From NCBI RefSeq assembly GCF_900156055.1, contig NZ_FTMQ01000002.1, positions 558,001 to 622,000 of the forward strand: a DNA stretch of 64,000 nucleotides, given 5' to 3'. Of the stretch, positions 46,573 through 53,982 are shown piece by piece. A program made the translations under genes and the position numbers. The stretch comes from Rhizobium sp. RU33A (lineage in GTDB: Bacteria; Pseudomonadota; Alphaproteobacteria; Rhizobiales; Rhizobiaceae). Each line of letters opens with the position of its first letter. The first letter of the stretch is position 1. A model generated the notes under the pieces. It did no database searches and was not told the origin of the DNA. It worked only from the letters and a program-made list of their open reading frames with translations.

Positions 46573-47745
46573 TTATTCGGCCGGTGTTGCCATGCCGGCG
46601 CCGCGACCGATCGACGGGTCCATGGCGAGTACCCGGTCGACCAGGCTCTTCGGCTTGTCGGCGCTCTTCGGTTGCGGCGCGACAAAGTCCGTGATCACGC
46701 TCTGCTCGCCTTCACGGGCGGCTGTCAGAACGATCATCTTGGCGGCGATGTCGCCGAGCTCTTCACGCAGTGCATCGTCTTCGGTCGATGCCTTCGCCTT
46801 CAACAGGCGCTCGGTCAGGGCCGTCTGGCTCCGGCGAATGTCGTTTTCCAGGGCGGCCGTATCGGTCGCGAGGTTGGAATTTGCGATCTCGTCTTCTGGC
46901 ATCGGCGTATCCTTGGCGTCGGGTATCGCGATGCCGGCTTCCCGAAGGGCGCGCTGGGCTTCGCGGAGCTGGGCATTGGCCGTCTTCAGCTTGGCGCGCA
47001 GATCGCGAAGTTCGCGAGTGCGGCGCTCGACGAGCGAACTTGCGTCGGCTCTTTCCGCGGCATCCCGGGCCAGAACGTCTTCGAGGCGCAGAACCTTGTG
47101 TTCTTCCTGAGCCAGGCGCAGTTCCGCATCCTTGGCGCGCTTGCCGAGCAGTTTGTTTTCCCGTCGCAAGTCTTCGCGTTCGTCGCGCATGCCCTGGATG
47201 CGGGTCTTAAGCGTGTCGATCTCGGTGTCGCGGCTCATGGCTTCGATGCGCATGGTGTCCATGTCGCTGATCAGGCGGGCCATGCGATGGGCGCGTTCCT
47301 CGAGCTGCACATCCTTGGCAGCTGTAGAAATCTCCACACGCTTCAATGTCTCGCGCATCGTGGACATTTCCACATCGCTGCGCCGCAGACGCGAGCGCAA
47401 ATCGGCGGCTTCCGTGCTCATGTCTTCGATCTGGACCTTGAGCTCCTTCGCCTCCGCGACGAGGCGTGCTGCTTCACCGCTGAGTGTCTCGTTCTTGAGC
47501 GTCAGGCCAATGGTTTTTTCACGCTCACGGGTCAGATCATGTTGGGTTTTGGCGTTTTCTGCTGCGTAGAGTGCGCGCACCATGTCCTTCTGGGCGCGGA
47601 TCTCCTGCGGGCTGAGCGGCATGGTGGCCTTCAGCCGGTTTTCCGTATAGCGCACCACGCGCTGGTGCACGGCCGGGGCAACGAGCATCACAAGCAGCGC
47701 TGCCGCCATAAATCCCATTGCGAATATCAGGGTATATTCAATCAC
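46573..47745 (-). CDS. Long coiled-coil membrane-anchored protein of unknown function
   Basis: The 390-residue protein has an N-terminal helix (YTLIFAMGFMAAALLVMLVAPAV, residues 4-26) and a very long coiled coil (about 70-320) with heptad leucines and charged residues, then a Pro/Asp-rich tail. It has no enzymatic motif. The topology suggests a structural or scaffold protein on the cytoplasmic face. Same strand as EipA, 159 bases downstream of it; no shared promoter is evident. Function unknown; conserved in rhizobia by memory only. Confidence 0.7.
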   Translation of the reverse strand: MIEYTLIFAMGFMAAALLVMLVAPAVHQRVVRYTENRLKATMPLSPQEIRAQKDMVRALYAAENAKTQHDLTREREKTIGLTLKNETLSGEAARLVAEAKELKVQIEDMSTEAADLRSRLRRSDVEMSTMRETLKRVEISTAAKDVQLEERAHRMARLISDMDTMRIEAMSRDTEIDTLKTRIQGMRDEREDLRRENKLLGKRAKDAELRLAQEEHKVLRLEDVLARDAAERADASSLVERRTRELRDLRAKLKTANAQLREAQRALREAGIAIPDAKDTPMPEDEIANSNLATDTAALENDIRRSQTALTERLLKAKASTEDDALREELGDIAAKMIVLTAAREGEQSVITDFVAPQPKSADKPKSLVDRVLAMDPSIGRGAGMATPAE

Positions 47746-47904
47746 GACGGCGCCACAGCACTAGGGAAGCATTAGCAGATAGTTAAGCATGCACGATGTC
47801 GCCCGGCAAGCAGAACAGCCTGACGCGCGACGTCCTTCAACCAATATAGCTAACGGCAGAGCAGATCGAGCTTGCTTCAGCCTTAAGGTTTAAGGCGAGG
47901 CTGG

Positions 47905-48492
47905 TCAGAAAGGGTTCCAGGTCGGCGTCCGGGTCAGCTTCAGATAACCGACATTGACGCCGAGGCGTGCGCCGATGCCGGTGCGAATCGGTACCAGGAC
48001 CACGTCACGGCTCTTCAATACCGTCATGCCGACGCCGGCAACGATATAGGCCGAGCCGCTGACGCCGCCATAGCGCGCATACAGCGTGTCGACATCCGGC
48101 AGGTCGTAGACCAGCATCATGGTGCGGGTGCCGTTGCCGCCGTAGTCGATGCCGAGGGAGGGGCCCTGCCAGAAGACGTCGTGCTGGCCGACATTCTTGG
48201 TGTAGAGCGTGCCCTCGCCATAGGTCAGGCCAGCGATGAGGGCGCCTGAACCTTCCTGGCCGAGAATATAGCCGTTGGGAAGGCCATTCTGCTCGAAGGC
48301 CTGCTCGATCACCTTGGCGAGCGCTCCGCTGGTCTCGCCGAAGAAGCCATGGCCTGCGTCGACCACTTCCTGGATCGAGTATTCGCCGGCAGCATGGGCG
48401 GGACGCAGAGCCGAAACGAGGCTGATCGTTGCCAGAATGGCGACGGCCAGCGACCGCAGCAACGGCAGGGAGCGGTGGGGCAGGTGACGCAT
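47905..48492 (-). CDS. EipA-like envelope protein (DUF1134)
   Basis: A 195-residue precursor with a signal peptide (LLRSLAVAILATISLVSALRPAHA) and a DUF1134 domain with AGHGFFGETSGALAKVIEQAF, GPSLGIDYGGNGTRTMMLVYDLP and VGVNVGYLKLTR. EipA of Brucella is a small periplasmic beta-barrel needed for envelope integrity. GGAGG is five bases before the ATG at 48492. Upstream divergence with chpT (190 bases) leaves room for regulation. Periplasmic location is supported by the signal. Confidence 0.85.
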   Translation of the reverse strand: MRHLPHRSLPLLRSLAVAILATISLVSALRPAHAAGEYSIQEVVDAGHGFFGETSGALAKVIEQAFEQNGLPNGYILGQEGSGALIAGLTYGEGTLYTKNVGQHDVFWQGPSLGIDYGGNGTRTMMLVYDLPDVDTLYARYGGVSGSAYIVAGVGMTVLKSRDVVLVPIRTGIGARLGVNVGYLKLTRTPTWNPF

Positions 48493-48682
48493 AGTGCCTC
48501 CTAAATGCGATGCCGACGGATTCGGCATCTTCCTTGGGGGTATTTAAACCTAGCGAGCATCGTCTTAATAATCGGTTTACCAAATATGGTGTCATTATGG
48601 CCGAACGGCATCCGACCAAGTCGTAGCCAGCCGACGTATGTCCGACTGTTGCTGCGAGGGTCCACATCTTCTGGAGAAGACC

Positions 48683-49327
48683 ATGGCGAAGAACCCCAAC
48701 CTCACGCTTGCAGGCCCTGATCTTGCTGCGCTGCTTTGCAGCCGTGTCTGCCACGACGTGATCTCGCCTGTCGGAGCGATCAACAACGGCCTGGAACTGC
48801 TTGATGAAGGCGGCGCTGATGCGGATGCGATGGACCTGATCCGGACCAGCGCGCTCAACGCTTCGGTGCGGCTGAAATTTGCCCGTCTCGCCTTCGGCGC
48901 ATCCGGCTCGGTCGGTGCTTCGATCGATACCGGCGAGGCGGAGAAGGCGGCAAAGGATTTCGCCCAGGCAGAGAAGAAGACCGAGGTGACCTGGAGCGGC
49001 CCGCGCGCGATCATCGCCAAGAACCGGGTGAAGCTGCTGCTCAACCTCTTCCTTGTTGCTTATGGTGCTATTCCGCGTGGCGGTTCGCTCGACATTTCTC
49101 TCGAAAACCCGGAGACGGACGCGAAGTTCAAGATCGTCGCCAAGGGGCGCATGCTTCGGGTCCCGCCGAAATACCAGGAAATCCTGTCCGGTCATCTCGA
49201 AGAAGCCGTCGATGCCCATACCATCCAGCCGTATTACACGGTGCTTCTCGCGGATGAATGCGGCATGGAGCTGAAATGCGTGCCGAGTGAAGGCGAGATC
49301 GCGTTCACTGCCGAGTTGATCGGCTGA
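48683..49327 (+). CDS. chpT: Histidine phosphotransferase ChpT
   Basis: The 214-residue phosphotransfer protein matches ChpT: a helical hairpin with phospho-acceptor His24 in SRVCHDVISPVGAINNGLELL, and a degenerate HATPase-like C-terminal domain (NRVKLLLNLFLVAYGAIPRGG). In Caulobacter it carries phosphate from the CckA hybrid kinase to CtrA and CpdR. GGAGAAG is about seven bases before the ATG at 48683. It is next to an atypical receiver gene and near ctrA, consistent with its role. No cckA is in this window. Confidence 0.9.
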   Translation: MAKNPNLTLAGPDLAALLCSRVCHDVISPVGAINNGLELLDEGGADADAMDLIRTSALNASVRLKFARLAFGASGSVGASIDTGEAEKAAKDFAQAEKKTEVTWSGPRAIIAKNRVKLLLNLFLVAYGAIPRGGSLDISLENPETDAKFKIVAKGRMLRVPPKYQEILSGHLEEAVDAHTIQPYYTVLLADECGMELKCVPSEGEIAFTAELIG

Positions 49328-49441
49328 GCTGTCCTGATTCGGGACGCGCGGGTGCTGCAACCGGTAACCTTTCCTTAGGCGCGGTCCGTTAAGGTGTCCA
49401 TTACATTTCAGATCCCCCGTATCTGGGGAGGGGAGTCCACC

Positions 49442-49804
49442 ATGAAGCGCCTGATGATCGCAGATGGATCCGACATCGTTCGCAAGGTCGGCAAAAAGAT
49501 CCTGTCGGAGCTCGGCTACCAGGTGACGGAAGCCGCTTCCGGTCGCGAGGCACTGTCTCGCTGCGAGCGCGAACTTCCCGATGTGATGATCGTCGATGCC
49601 GGCATGAATGACGCTCTTGATCTGATCTCCAATGTTCGTGCGCTGCCGGAAGGCAAGGCGGTCAAGATCTATTACTGTGTGGTGGAAGCCGAACTGAAGG
49701 TGATGATGGCCGGAAAGCGGGCCGGCGCCAGCGACTTCCTGCTGAAGCCGTTCGACCGGGAAATCCTCACCAAGACCTTTGGCGACAAGGCTATTGCCGC
49801 CTGA
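49442..49804 (+). CDS. Atypical single-domain response regulator
   Basis: The 120-residue receiver keeps phospho-acceptor Asp52 (DVMIVDAGMND) and Lys102 (FLLKPF), but only one acidic residue at the N-terminal pocket (Ala7-Asp8 in place of an acid pair) and no clear conserved Ser/Thr near 79-80 (YYCVVEA). It is therefore probably an altered signalling receiver. GGGGAG precedes the ATG. It lies 114 bases after chpT and faces ctrA convergently. Whether ChpT phosphorylates it is not known. Confidence 0.82.
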   Translation: MKRLMIADGSDIVRKVGKKILSELGYQVTEAASGREALSRCERELPDVMIVDAGMNDALDLISNVRALPEGKAVKIYYCVVEAELKVMMAGKRAGASDFLLKPFDREILTKTFGDKAIAA

Positions 49805-49837
49805 TTTTCCCTGCCGGGGCTAAACGACATCTGTGAC

Positions 49838-49868
49838 GAGGCGGTGCCCAGGGGCGCCGCCTTTTGCA
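49838..49868 (+). terminator. Terminator of the receiver gene
   Basis: AGGCGGTGCCC and GGGCGCCGCCT pair as an 11-bp stem with one T-G wobble and an A loop; TTTTG follows. Confidence 0.6.
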
Positions 49869-49918
49869 TTTCGGCCGTGCGCCGTCGGGGAAGCCCTCGT
49901 TTTGCGGCTCCAAAATGC

Positions 49919-49949
49919 AAGAAGCCCGCGTCGTCGACGCGGGCTTCTT
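49919..49949 (-). terminator. Rho-independent terminator of ctrA
   Basis: AAGAAGCCCGCGTC / GACGCGGGCTTCTT forms a 14-bp stem around GTC, just past the ctrA stop; the outer pairs and surrounding A/T allow termination on the minus strand. Confidence 0.75.
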
Positions 49950-49968
49950 TGAAGGAGTGGAAATGGGC

Positions 49969-50670
49969 TTACGCCGTTTCCATGTATTCCGCACTATCCG
50001 GCTCGCGCAGCACATAGCCACGACCCCAGACGGTTTCGATGTAGTTGGCGCCACCGGCAGCGTTCGCGAGCTTCTTGCGCAGCTTGCAGATGAAGACGTC
50101 GATGATCTTCAGTTCCGGCTCGTCCATGCCACCATAGAGGTGGTTCAAGAACATTTCCTTGGTGAGCGTGGTACCCTTGCGGAGCGAAAGCAGCTCCAGC
50201 ATCTGGTATTCCTTGCCCGTCAGGTGAACGCGCTGACCGCCGACTTCGACCGTCTTGGCGTCCAGGTTCACGATCAGTTCGCCGGTGATGATAATCGACT
50301 GGGCATGGCCCTTCGAGCGGCGGACGATCGCATGGATGCGGGCAACGAGTTCGTCCTTGTGGAACGGCTTCGTCATATAGTCGTCGGCGCCGAAGCCGAG
50401 GCCCCGCACCTTGTCTTCAATGCCTGCCATGCCGGACAGGATCAGGATCGGCGTCTTCACCTTGGACAGGCGAAGGGTACGCAGCACCTCATAACCGGAC
50501 ATGTCTGGCAGGTTCAGGTCGAGCAGAATAATGTCGTAGTCGTAGAGCTTACCGAGATCGACACCTTCTTCGCCGAGATCGGTGGTGTAGACGTTAAAGC
50601 TCTCCGACTTGAGCATCAGTTCGATGCTCTGCGCCGTTGCGCTATCGTCTTCAATGAGTAGAACCCGCAT
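49969..50670 (-). CDS. ctrA: Cell-cycle response regulator CtrA
   Basis: The 233-residue OmpR-type regulator has the receiver acid pocket [10 protein letters not shown], Asp51 in [15 protein letters not shown], a receiver lysine in MTKPF, and a winged helix ending in [30 protein letters not shown], which binds TTAA-N7-TTAA sites. CtrA controls division, flagella and replication in alphaproteobacteria; it is essential in rhizobia. The upstream 436 bp holds six GANTC sites and several TTAA half-sites. ChpT, its direct phosphodonor, and a SciP-family gene are in the same neighbourhood. Confidence 0.97.
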   Translation of the reverse strand: MRVLLIEDDSATAQSIELMLKSESFNVYTTDLGEEGVDLGKLYDYDIILLDLNLPDMSGYEVLRTLRLSKVKTPILILSGMAGIEDKVRGLGFGADDYMTKPFHKDELVARIHAIVRRSKGHAQSIIITGELIVNLDAKTVEVGGQRVHLTGKEYQMLELLSLRKGTTLTKEMFLNHLYGGMDEPELKIIDVFICKLRKKLANAAGGANYIETVWGRGYVLREPDSAEYMETA

Positions 50671-51106
50671 ATTTATCCCCTTTACCGCCGCCGAAAGGTC
50701 TGGAATGGCCCCCTACGCGATACGGATCCAGTCGTTGCCTGATTTGAAGGCTGCCACCAATTGGTTAACAAATTCTGATTCCCTCTGGCAAGGTGTATCG
50801 AATTTATTAAGCAAAGATTTTAGCCTCCTGATTCTTCATGTGTTTTCGGTCATCGCCACACTTGAATCTGCGCCTCAGGGAAACCCCGTAACCGATTCAT
50901 TTGACTCATCATTGTCACGAGCTCTTTTCGGGCTCTGGCATTTACTGACCCTTAAGTGATCGGGCTTATCATTAACGATGCCCGTAAACGAAAGGTTACC
51001 AAAGGTAGCTTTTTGTTAACGCCGCGGACTTTTTTTGGACGAATCGGTGGCGGGCGTGTTGAGTAGCAAGTGTGGCGGGGGGTCTCGCATCACGGGAGTA
51101 TTGCGT
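50671..51106 (-). promoter_or_regulatory. ctrA/fliJ-like divergent control region with GANTC cluster
   Basis: No protein gene lies in this 436-bp stretch. It carries GATTC at 50777, 50830 and 50894, GAATC at 50864 and 51041, and GACTC at 50903 (six GANTC sites where about one is expected by chance in 270 bp). TTAA half-sites occur at 50765, 50807, 50952, 50972 and 51016, some with weak N7-spaced partners. Promoters for ctrA and the FliJ-like gene should lie here. Confidence 0.7.
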
Positions 51107-51457
51107 ATGAAGTCGCGTGAGAGCCTGGTACGCCTGAAGGGATTTCAGGTTACCGAAAAGCGTCGGCAATTGCAGCAGCTGCAGTCAATGATGTCGGAAT
51201 TCGAACGGATGGCGAAGGAGCTAGAAGCTCAGATCGGCATCGAGGAAAAGAAATCGGGCATCACCGATCCCAATCATTTCGCCTATCCCACCTTCGCCAA
51301 GGCGGCACGCCAGCGCGCGGACAATCTTCAGGTCTCGATCCGGGAACTGAAAGTCCAGCAGGAAGCGGCAGAACTGGCGTTGGAAGAGGCTGAAGCGGAA
51401 TACCAGAAGGCGGCGGCTCTCGAAGAGCGCGATGGCCAGATGCGTGTCCGGGCCTGA
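51107..51457 (+). CDS. FliJ-like flagellar chaperone
   Basis: The 116-residue all-helical protein has charged coiled-coil segments throughout (LVRLKGFQVTEKRRQLQQLQ, ALEEAEAEYQKAAALEERDG), typical of FliJ, the soluble export chaperone that works with the FliI ATPase. GGGAG precedes the ATG at 51107. It diverges from ctrA, whose regulon includes flagellar genes. FliI is not in the window; the call is by size, helical pattern and position. Confidence 0.72.
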   Translation: MKSRESLVRLKGFQVTEKRRQLQQLQSMMSEFERMAKELEAQIGIEEKKSGITDPNHFAYPTFAKAARQRADNLQVSIRELKVQQEAAELALEEAEAEYQKAAALEERDGQMRVRA

Positions 51458-51490
51458 ATAACGCTATTCAGTCTGGTTGAGATTTCAAAC

Positions 51491-51530
51491 AGGAAGGCGG
51501 GCGCGGGTTACTCTGCGTCCGCCTTCGTTC
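51491..51530 (+). terminator. Terminator of the FliJ-like gene
   Basis: GAAGGCGGGCGC...GCGTCCGCCTTC pairs with one G-T wobble over a 10-base loop, followed by GTTCGTC, a poor T-run. Confidence 0.55.
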
Positions 51531-51555
51531 GTCTTGGACCGTGACTGGCCTGTGC

Positions 51556-51840
51556 TCACTTGCGCACGTCGTTCCAATCCGGGTGCCGGTCCATTTGCGC
51601 CTTCATGAACGGGCAAAGCGGTATGATCTTCCAGCCGCCTTCACGCGCGGCAGCGACGGCATGTTCGGCGAGCGCCTGGCCGGCGCCCTGTCCGCGCATG
51701 GTGCCCGGGACTTCCGTATGGTCGATGATGATCAGGCTGGCGGAGGCACGGGAATACGTCATTTCGGCAGTTTCGCTGATGCCCTCGATACGGCCGACAT
51801 AGCGTCCGCCCGATCCTGCTTCCTCACTGGTGATGTGCAT
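51556..51840 (-). CDS. GNAT-fold acetyltransferase-like protein (YidJ type)
   Basis: A 94-residue compact GNAT protein has a truncated core with IDHTEVPGTMRGQGAGQALAEHAV (acetyl-CoA loop) and IIPLCPFMKAQMDRHPDW at the end. These short proteins resemble YidJ/GtoA-type N-acetyltransferases of unclear substrate. AGGAGG lies close to the ATG at 51840. Neighbours give no clue. Confidence 0.82.
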   Translation of the reverse strand: MHITSEEAGSGGRYVGRIEGISETAEMTYSRASASLIIIDHTEVPGTMRGQGAGQALAEHAVAAAREGGWKIIPLCPFMKAQMDRHPDWNDVRK

Positions 51841-51948
51841 TGACGCCTCCTGTTGCCGCGTTTCGATGGTTCTGTTTAACATCGGGCAGAGCCGACCGGG
51901 AAGCCAACTGCCGGATACGCTGTGTTCGATGTCAGGAAGGGAGCCATT

Positions 51949-52413
51949 GTGGTCGTCTGGTTGAAGGCGCTCCTCCTCGTCGGAGCCTCAATCTCGATTG
52001 CGCTCGGCGTTAGCCTGCCGCTAATGCGGTTCGAAAGTTTTTACGTCTTTTCCACCGATGCTTCACTGATCGAGGTGATCGTCTCACTCTATGGTGACGG
52101 AGACGGCGTGCTTGCGCTTCTGGTCGGGCTCGTTTCCATCGTCTTTCCCCTGATCAAGCTGCTGCTTCTTGCGGCCGAGGAGATCGCGGGCGAGGCGCAG
52201 CCGGGGCAGGGGATGCTTGGGCGTTTAATCCCGGTGCTGTCGAAATGGTCGATGATGGATGTGTTGCTGGTCGCCATCGTCATCTTCGCGACGAAATCCA
52301 GCGGGCTGGCTCAAGCCTTCACGCAGCCCGGGCTCTGGTTCTACGCCGGATCCAGCCTGGCGGTTGCAGCGCTGAGTGGCTTGAATGCGGGACGCTTTGC
52401 CCGAAAAACATGA
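51949..52413 (+). CDS. PqiA-like membrane protein
   Basis: A 154-residue protein with four hydrophobic helices and motifs LPLMRFESFYVFSTDASLIEVIVSLYGDG and KWSMMDVLLVAIVIFATKSSG, as in paraquat-inducible protein A. GTG at 51949 is taken as start, five bases after GGGAG; a GTG at 51922 is an alternative. PqiA often works with PqiB in lipid transport, but no pqiB is adjacent. Role is therefore uncertain. Confidence 0.78.
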   Translation: MVVWLKALLLVGASISIALGVSLPLMRFESFYVFSTDASLIEVIVSLYGDGDGVLALLVGLVSIVFPLIKLLLLAAEEIAGEAQPGQGMLGRLIPVLSKWSMMDVLLVAIVIFATKSSGLAQAFTQPGLWFYAGSSLAVAALSGLNAGRFARKT

Positions 52414-52442
52414 AACCGGCAGGCTGGGCCTTGCCGGTTTCA
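52412..52442 (+). terminator. Possible terminator between pqiA-like and sciP
   Basis: GAAACCGGCAGGC / GCCTTGCCGGTTTC forms a bulged stem across the convergent gene ends; the T-run is weak. Confidence 0.5.
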
Positions 52443-52496
52443 GGTATGGGTCTGATGCAAATGGAAGTATACCGGGAGAGCCGGTACGAAAATGGA

Positions 52497-52772
52497 CTAA
52501 TGGCGATACTGCTGGATACGGGTGGTGCGCAGGCCCGGCAGGCCGTGATCATTGATTGACGACTGCCAGGAGAGGAATTCCTCGACCGTCAGGGTGTAGC
52601 GTTCACAGGCTTCTTCCAGGCTCAACAGGCCACCACGCACAGCCGCGACAACCTCAGCCTTGCGGCGGATCACCCAGCGGCGTGTATTGGCCGGCGGAAG
52701 ATCGGCAATCGTAAGGGGGCTGCCATCGGGGCCGATGACATATTTCACTCGTGGGCGGATCATTTCGGTCAT
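52497..52772 (-). CDS. sciP: SciP-family CtrA inhibitor (DUF1153)
   Basis: The 91-residue protein is the DUF1153 helix-turn-helix family: VKYVIGPDGSPLTIADLPPANTRRWVIRRKAEVVAAVRGGLLSLEEACERY is typical and includes the helix pair that meets CtrA. In Caulobacter SciP blocks CtrA-activated transcription in early cell cycle. The gene is separate from ctrA but within 2 kb. A TTAA-N7-CTAA sequence lies upstream and could bind CtrA. Confidence 0.85.
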   Translation of the reverse strand: MTEMIRPRVKYVIGPDGSPLTIADLPPANTRRWVIRRKAEVVAAVRGGLLSLEEACERYTLTVEEFLSWQSSINDHGLPGLRTTRIQQYRH

Positions 52773-53173
52773 TGGACTCTCTATACAAACTCAAGACCAC
52801 ACACCCTCATACTAGGACCGATGCTTTAAAATTTGCCTAAGCCCATTGTAAGCATTTGATAATAATTTTCCCGATCAGGCTGGGGCGAGAGCCGTCGCGT
52901 TTCGGACAAGTTGATTAAACTTGCGGCAAATGCATAGGAGTTATGCGAGGACTGCGACTGGTGCCTATAAGCGATCTGTGGCATTGGGCTGCCTAGCATA
53001 CTGATAACTCGATCGATGCGTCGATCGGAAGGGCAGATGTCGAGCATCGCGGTTCCTTAGGGGACCGCAAGACCGGCGACAGGCCCAGCTGATACTCGTT
53101 CCCCATGGAGCGATTCAATGTCCACAAACATTCGAAATCCCGATCGGACGAACGTCCGGTCGAAAGGAGTTTT
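52773..53173. other. Intergenic region between sciP and the LuxR-type gene
   Basis: This 400-bp stretch has no convincing gene; short frames in it lack codon bias and ribosome sites. It holds TTAA-AATTTGC-CTAA (52826-52840), a one-mismatch CtrA box reading toward sciP, and GACTC at 52775. The inverted repeat at 53142-53161 precedes the LuxR-type gene. Promoters for sciP and the regulator are expected here. Confidence 0.5.
53142..53161 (+). promoter_or_regulatory. Inverted repeat upstream of the LuxR-type gene
   Basis: GATCGGAC-GAAC-GTCCGGTC is a 20-bp dyad with one mismatch, ending four bases before the ribosome site AGGAG (53165). Its size is that of a lux box; autoregulation is a guess. 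Confidence 0.45.
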
Positions 53174-53914
53174 ATGTTCAGGCCAACTGATGTGACGGGC
53201 AGTCACGGTCTTGGTGACGGTGATGCCGTTTTCCAGAGCGAAGCGCTCTCTACCGGCCCATGGGGACGAGAGTTCTCTGCGCTCGGGCGCAGCCATGGCT
53301 TTCGAAACACGCTGCTTGCGCGGGTTCCAAAGGCGGATAGTCCGGAGTTTTCGGCCAATCTGATCCTCTGTACCTGGCCTGACGAATTGCGCCTTGGCTA
53401 TGAGGCGGCAGAGGTCTATGCCGGCAGCCTGCTGATCGCGCGGATCAAGCAGTCTATCCTTCCGCTCTTCACGCATGACAATCTGTTTCTCGGCACGCCT
53501 GGATCGGAGGCGCGCCAGCCGCTTGCCCCGCTTTTCCAGCAGTTTGAGATGGGCGGTTCTCTGGTCTTCAACTTGAACGACCGTAACCAGACCCAGTATG
53601 TGCTAGTCTTTTCAGGCCGTGACCATGCGCCAGAGCGTCCGGAAATCGCAGCTCTGCAGCTGAGTGCTATGGAGCTCCTGGATTCGGGCATCGAGGCACT
53701 CGTGCCGCGGCTCGGGCCGAAGGAAAAGCTGTCGGCGCGCGAGATCGAATGTCTTCGATGGTCGGCTGCCGGCAAGAGCAGCGATGAAATCGCCATCATC
53801 CTCGACATTTCGAGCCATACGGTCGTTAGCTATCTGAAGAGTGCAATGCGCAAGCTTGAGGCGGTGAACCGCATGCAGGCGGTGGCGCGGGCCTGTCGCT
53901 ATCGGCTTCTCTGA
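53174..53914 (+). CDS. LuxR-type transcriptional regulator
   Basis: The 246-residue protein has an N-terminal domain (FSANLILCTWPDELRLGYEAAEVYAGSLL) of autoinducer-binding shape and a C-terminal LuxR helix-turn-helix (KLSAREIECLRWSAAGKSSDEIAIILDISSHTVVSYLKSAMRKLEAVNRMQAVARA). The ATG at 53174 follows AGGAG by six bases; an upstream ATG at 53105 is possible. No luxI-type synthase is near, so it may sense a foreign or small-molecule signal. The autoinducer-binding call is by position only. Confidence 0.82.
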   Translation: MFRPTDVTGSHGLGDGDAVFQSEALSTGPWGREFSALGRSHGFRNTLLARVPKADSPEFSANLILCTWPDELRLGYEAAEVYAGSLLIARIKQSILPLFTHDNLFLGTPGSEARQPLAPLFQQFEMGGSLVFNLNDRNQTQYVLVFSGRDHAPERPEIAALQLSAMELLDSGIEALVPRLGPKEKLSAREIECLRWSAAGKSSDEIAIILDISSHTVVSYLKSAMRKLEAVNRMQAVARACRYRLL

Positions 53915-53982
53915 CTGCCGAATCCTCAAAAGATGAACCAGGGCGCCAGCTGTTGAAGCGGCGCCCTTCGTCGTTTTGGTCG

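Noticed and set aside
50765..51019. Full CtrA boxes (TTAA-N7-TTAA) upstream of ctrA
   Set aside because: Five TTAA half-sites occur, but none has an exact partner at N7; best cases have two mismatches, so no site was called.
52826..53047. Short minus-strand frame in the sciP-LuxR gap
   Set aside because: 73 residues with no ribosome site, no domain and atypical codon use; treated as noncoding.
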